Shown: positions 5,966 through 7,147 of the stretch, piece after piece | Numbering within the stretch: position 1 is the stretch's first letter | How the letters are laid out: the number at the start of each line of letters is the position of its first letter | DNA from: Candidatus Glassiibacteriota bacterium | Lineage (GTDB): Bacteria > Gemmatimonadota > Glassbacteria > GWA2-58-10 | Reading direction: 5' to 3' | Assembly (NCBI GenBank): GCA_030604975.1 | Contig: JAUVUV010000111.1 | Location: 1 to 7,147, forward strand | DNA: 7,147 nucleotides | Position numbers and translations under genes: made by a program | The notes under the pieces: generated by a model | The model's input: the letters and a program-made list of their open reading frames with translations, nothing else | Database searches by the model: none | What the model was told of the DNA's origin: nothing

Positions 5966-7147
5966 ATGCATCTTCTGCTGATACTGCCCTCAAGCATTCT
6001 GCTGATCCTGCTTTTCCTTCACTCCTGGCGCTACAGGGGGCGGAGGGTAACCCTGGTCTTTTTCGTCACCTGTTTCATTTTCGGGATAATTCGGGGCAAT
6101 ACAATTCATTACATAATCACCAGCTACTTAAAGGGCGAATCCCTGCCCTATCTTTTCGTCCAGCCGATGGTAATGATCGCCAACGCCTCACTCCAGGAGT
6201 GTATCGGGTGGATTTTCGCCCTTTACCTTTCCTGGTCTACAGTGGAATGGGTGCTCGCCCGGCAAAGCGGAGGGAAAAAGATCGGGCTTTTCCGCCTGAT
6301 CGGCCTCTCCGGCATACTGATGGGTTGCGTGGCCTATGCGGTCGAGGCTGTTGCTGCTGGAGTCAAGTGGTGGGTCTGGGTTTTCCCGATTAAAAACGCG
6401 TTTTTTGCAGATGTGCCTTTTGCGGGCATTATTGCCTGGATTTCAGTGGCTGTGGATTTCCTTCTGCCTTTCCTGTTAATCCGCTATGGTATTGTTCGCA
6501 TCAAATGGATAATTCCTATTTTTCTCCTCTTCCCATTCCACATGCTCACCCACCTCAAATTCACTGGCATCGCCAGTTGGATGCCCATGTCCCCTAACGA
6601 AATCTGGCACTGGGCGATGATCTGCGCTCTTTTCTGGGGAATCGCGGTCGGCGGGCCGGAGATAACTCCTTGGACCGCAAAAGCCGAACAGGCAGAACAA
6701 GGCAAAAAATCCTGGCTGCGATACGCGGTTTTTATCACTGTGGCGGGATTTATCCTCGTGATGGCCACGGTGCATTTGGCGATTATCGGCCGTCCTGAAC
6801 TTGCAGTAAGCATGGTACCGTTCGTAACCGGAGTGCTCTTTTTCAATCCACTGTATGCCGTCCTGTTGCTGATCGCAAGCTGCCTTCTGCTCGGATTCAT
6901 CATTGGGGCGTGGAGCTATACGCTCGCGCCTCTACTGGTGCTTCTTATTTTTGCTTTCGGAAGCAGGCATGCCTCGGATCTGATTTCTCTGCTCTGGCGC
7001 AGGAGGATTGCTGTCGCGGTGCTGGCCATCTCCACGGTTGCAGTTTACCTGGCTTACGCTGACAGACACAAGCGCTATGGAACCCTGACAGATATTGTAA
7101 AAGAGATATCCAAAGCCGAAACCGTGATTGACCTGGATAACCTGATC
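5966..7147 (+). CDS. Multi-pass membrane protein of unknown function (partial, 3' end missing)
   Basis: The frame is open from the ATG at 5966 to the window edge, giving 394 residues. AAAGGTGGAG precedes the start, with AAAGG about six bases from the ATG. The protein is highly hydrophobic, with roughly 11-13 predicted membrane helices: about 1-20, 27-44, two or three in 58-98, 108-130, 150-174, 180-196, 213-230, 252-275, two in 281-332, and 348-364. A more polar stretch (365-394) begins at the cut end and may be the start of a soluble domain. Acidic residues sit inside or beside predicted helices (E79, E95, E127, D164), which hints at a catalytic or transport role. The W-and-P-rich stretch 134-170 faintly recalls membrane proteins annotated as carotenoid biosynthesis protein, but I cannot support that. 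It lies 53 bases after the fusion gene on the same strand with no terminator between them, so an operon is likely. Confidence 0.8.
   Translation, partial: MHLLLILPSSILLILLFLHSWRYRGRRVTLVFFVTCFIFGIIRGNTIHYIITSYLKGESLPYLFVQPMVMIANASLQECIGWIFALYLSWSTVEWVLARQSGGKKIGLFRLIGLSGILMGCVAYAVEAVAAGVKWWVWVFPIKNAFFADVPFAGIIAWISVAVDFLLPFLLIRYGIVRIKWIIPIFLLFPFHMLTHLKFTGIASWMPMSPNEIWHWAMICALFWGIAVGGPEITPWTAKAEQAEQGKKSWLRYAVFITVAGFILVMATVHLAIIGRPELAVSMVPFVTGVLFFNPLYAVLLLIASCLLLGFIIGAWSYTLAPLLVLLIFAFGSRHASDLISLLWRRRIAVAVLAISTVAVYLAYADRHKRYGTLTDIVKEISKAETVIDLDNLI

Noticed and set aside
5959..6393. Plus-strand open frame of 144 codons at the start of the last gene
   Set aside because: It overlaps, in another frame, the membrane protein beginning at 5966, which is open to the window edge, strongly hydrophobic and has a ribosome binding site.

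Overview
The window looks like part of a chromosome from a moderately GC-rich, Gram-negative bacterium. It holds one outer-membrane TonB-dependent receptor and two inner-membrane proteins. The receptor starts with a carboxypeptidase-regulatory-like domain, and the neighbouring gene fuses a transporter-like membrane region, a spermidine-synthase fold and TPRs. Both are common in the FCB (Fibrobacteres-Chlorobi-Bacteroidetes) superphylum and related candidate phyla known mostly from metagenomes. That lineage guess is inference from gene style; there is no rRNA or marker gene here.

Layout. (1) Positions 2-1957, minus strand: the first 652 residues of a TonB-dependent receptor, cut by the left edge. 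(2) Positions 1958-2687: a 730-base divergent intergenic region. Its receptor-proximal half holds a possible 20-codon ORF with a strong ribosome binding site, a leader hairpin and three perfect DNA palindromes. Its other half is AT-rich, with a weak second small ORF and a second hairpin. (3) Positions 2688-5912, plus strand: a 1074-residue fusion protein made of a duplicated membrane domain, a SAM-binding spermidine-synthase-like domain and six C-terminal TPRs. (4) Positions 5966-7147, plus strand: 394 residues of a multi-pass membrane protein I do not recognise, cut by the right edge and probably co-transcribed with the fusion gene.

How the genes may work together is uncertain. The receptor presumably imports or binds an unknown ligand at the outer membrane. 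The two plus-strand genes probably form a small inner-membrane operon. The divergent promoter region could coordinate both sides, but nothing in the sequence proves this. No tRNA, rRNA, CRISPR array, insertion sequence or phage gene was seen. The points most worth a second look are the replaced active-site motif in the synthase-like domain, the small ORF and structured leader ahead of the receptor, the palindrome cluster, and the unrecognised membrane protein.
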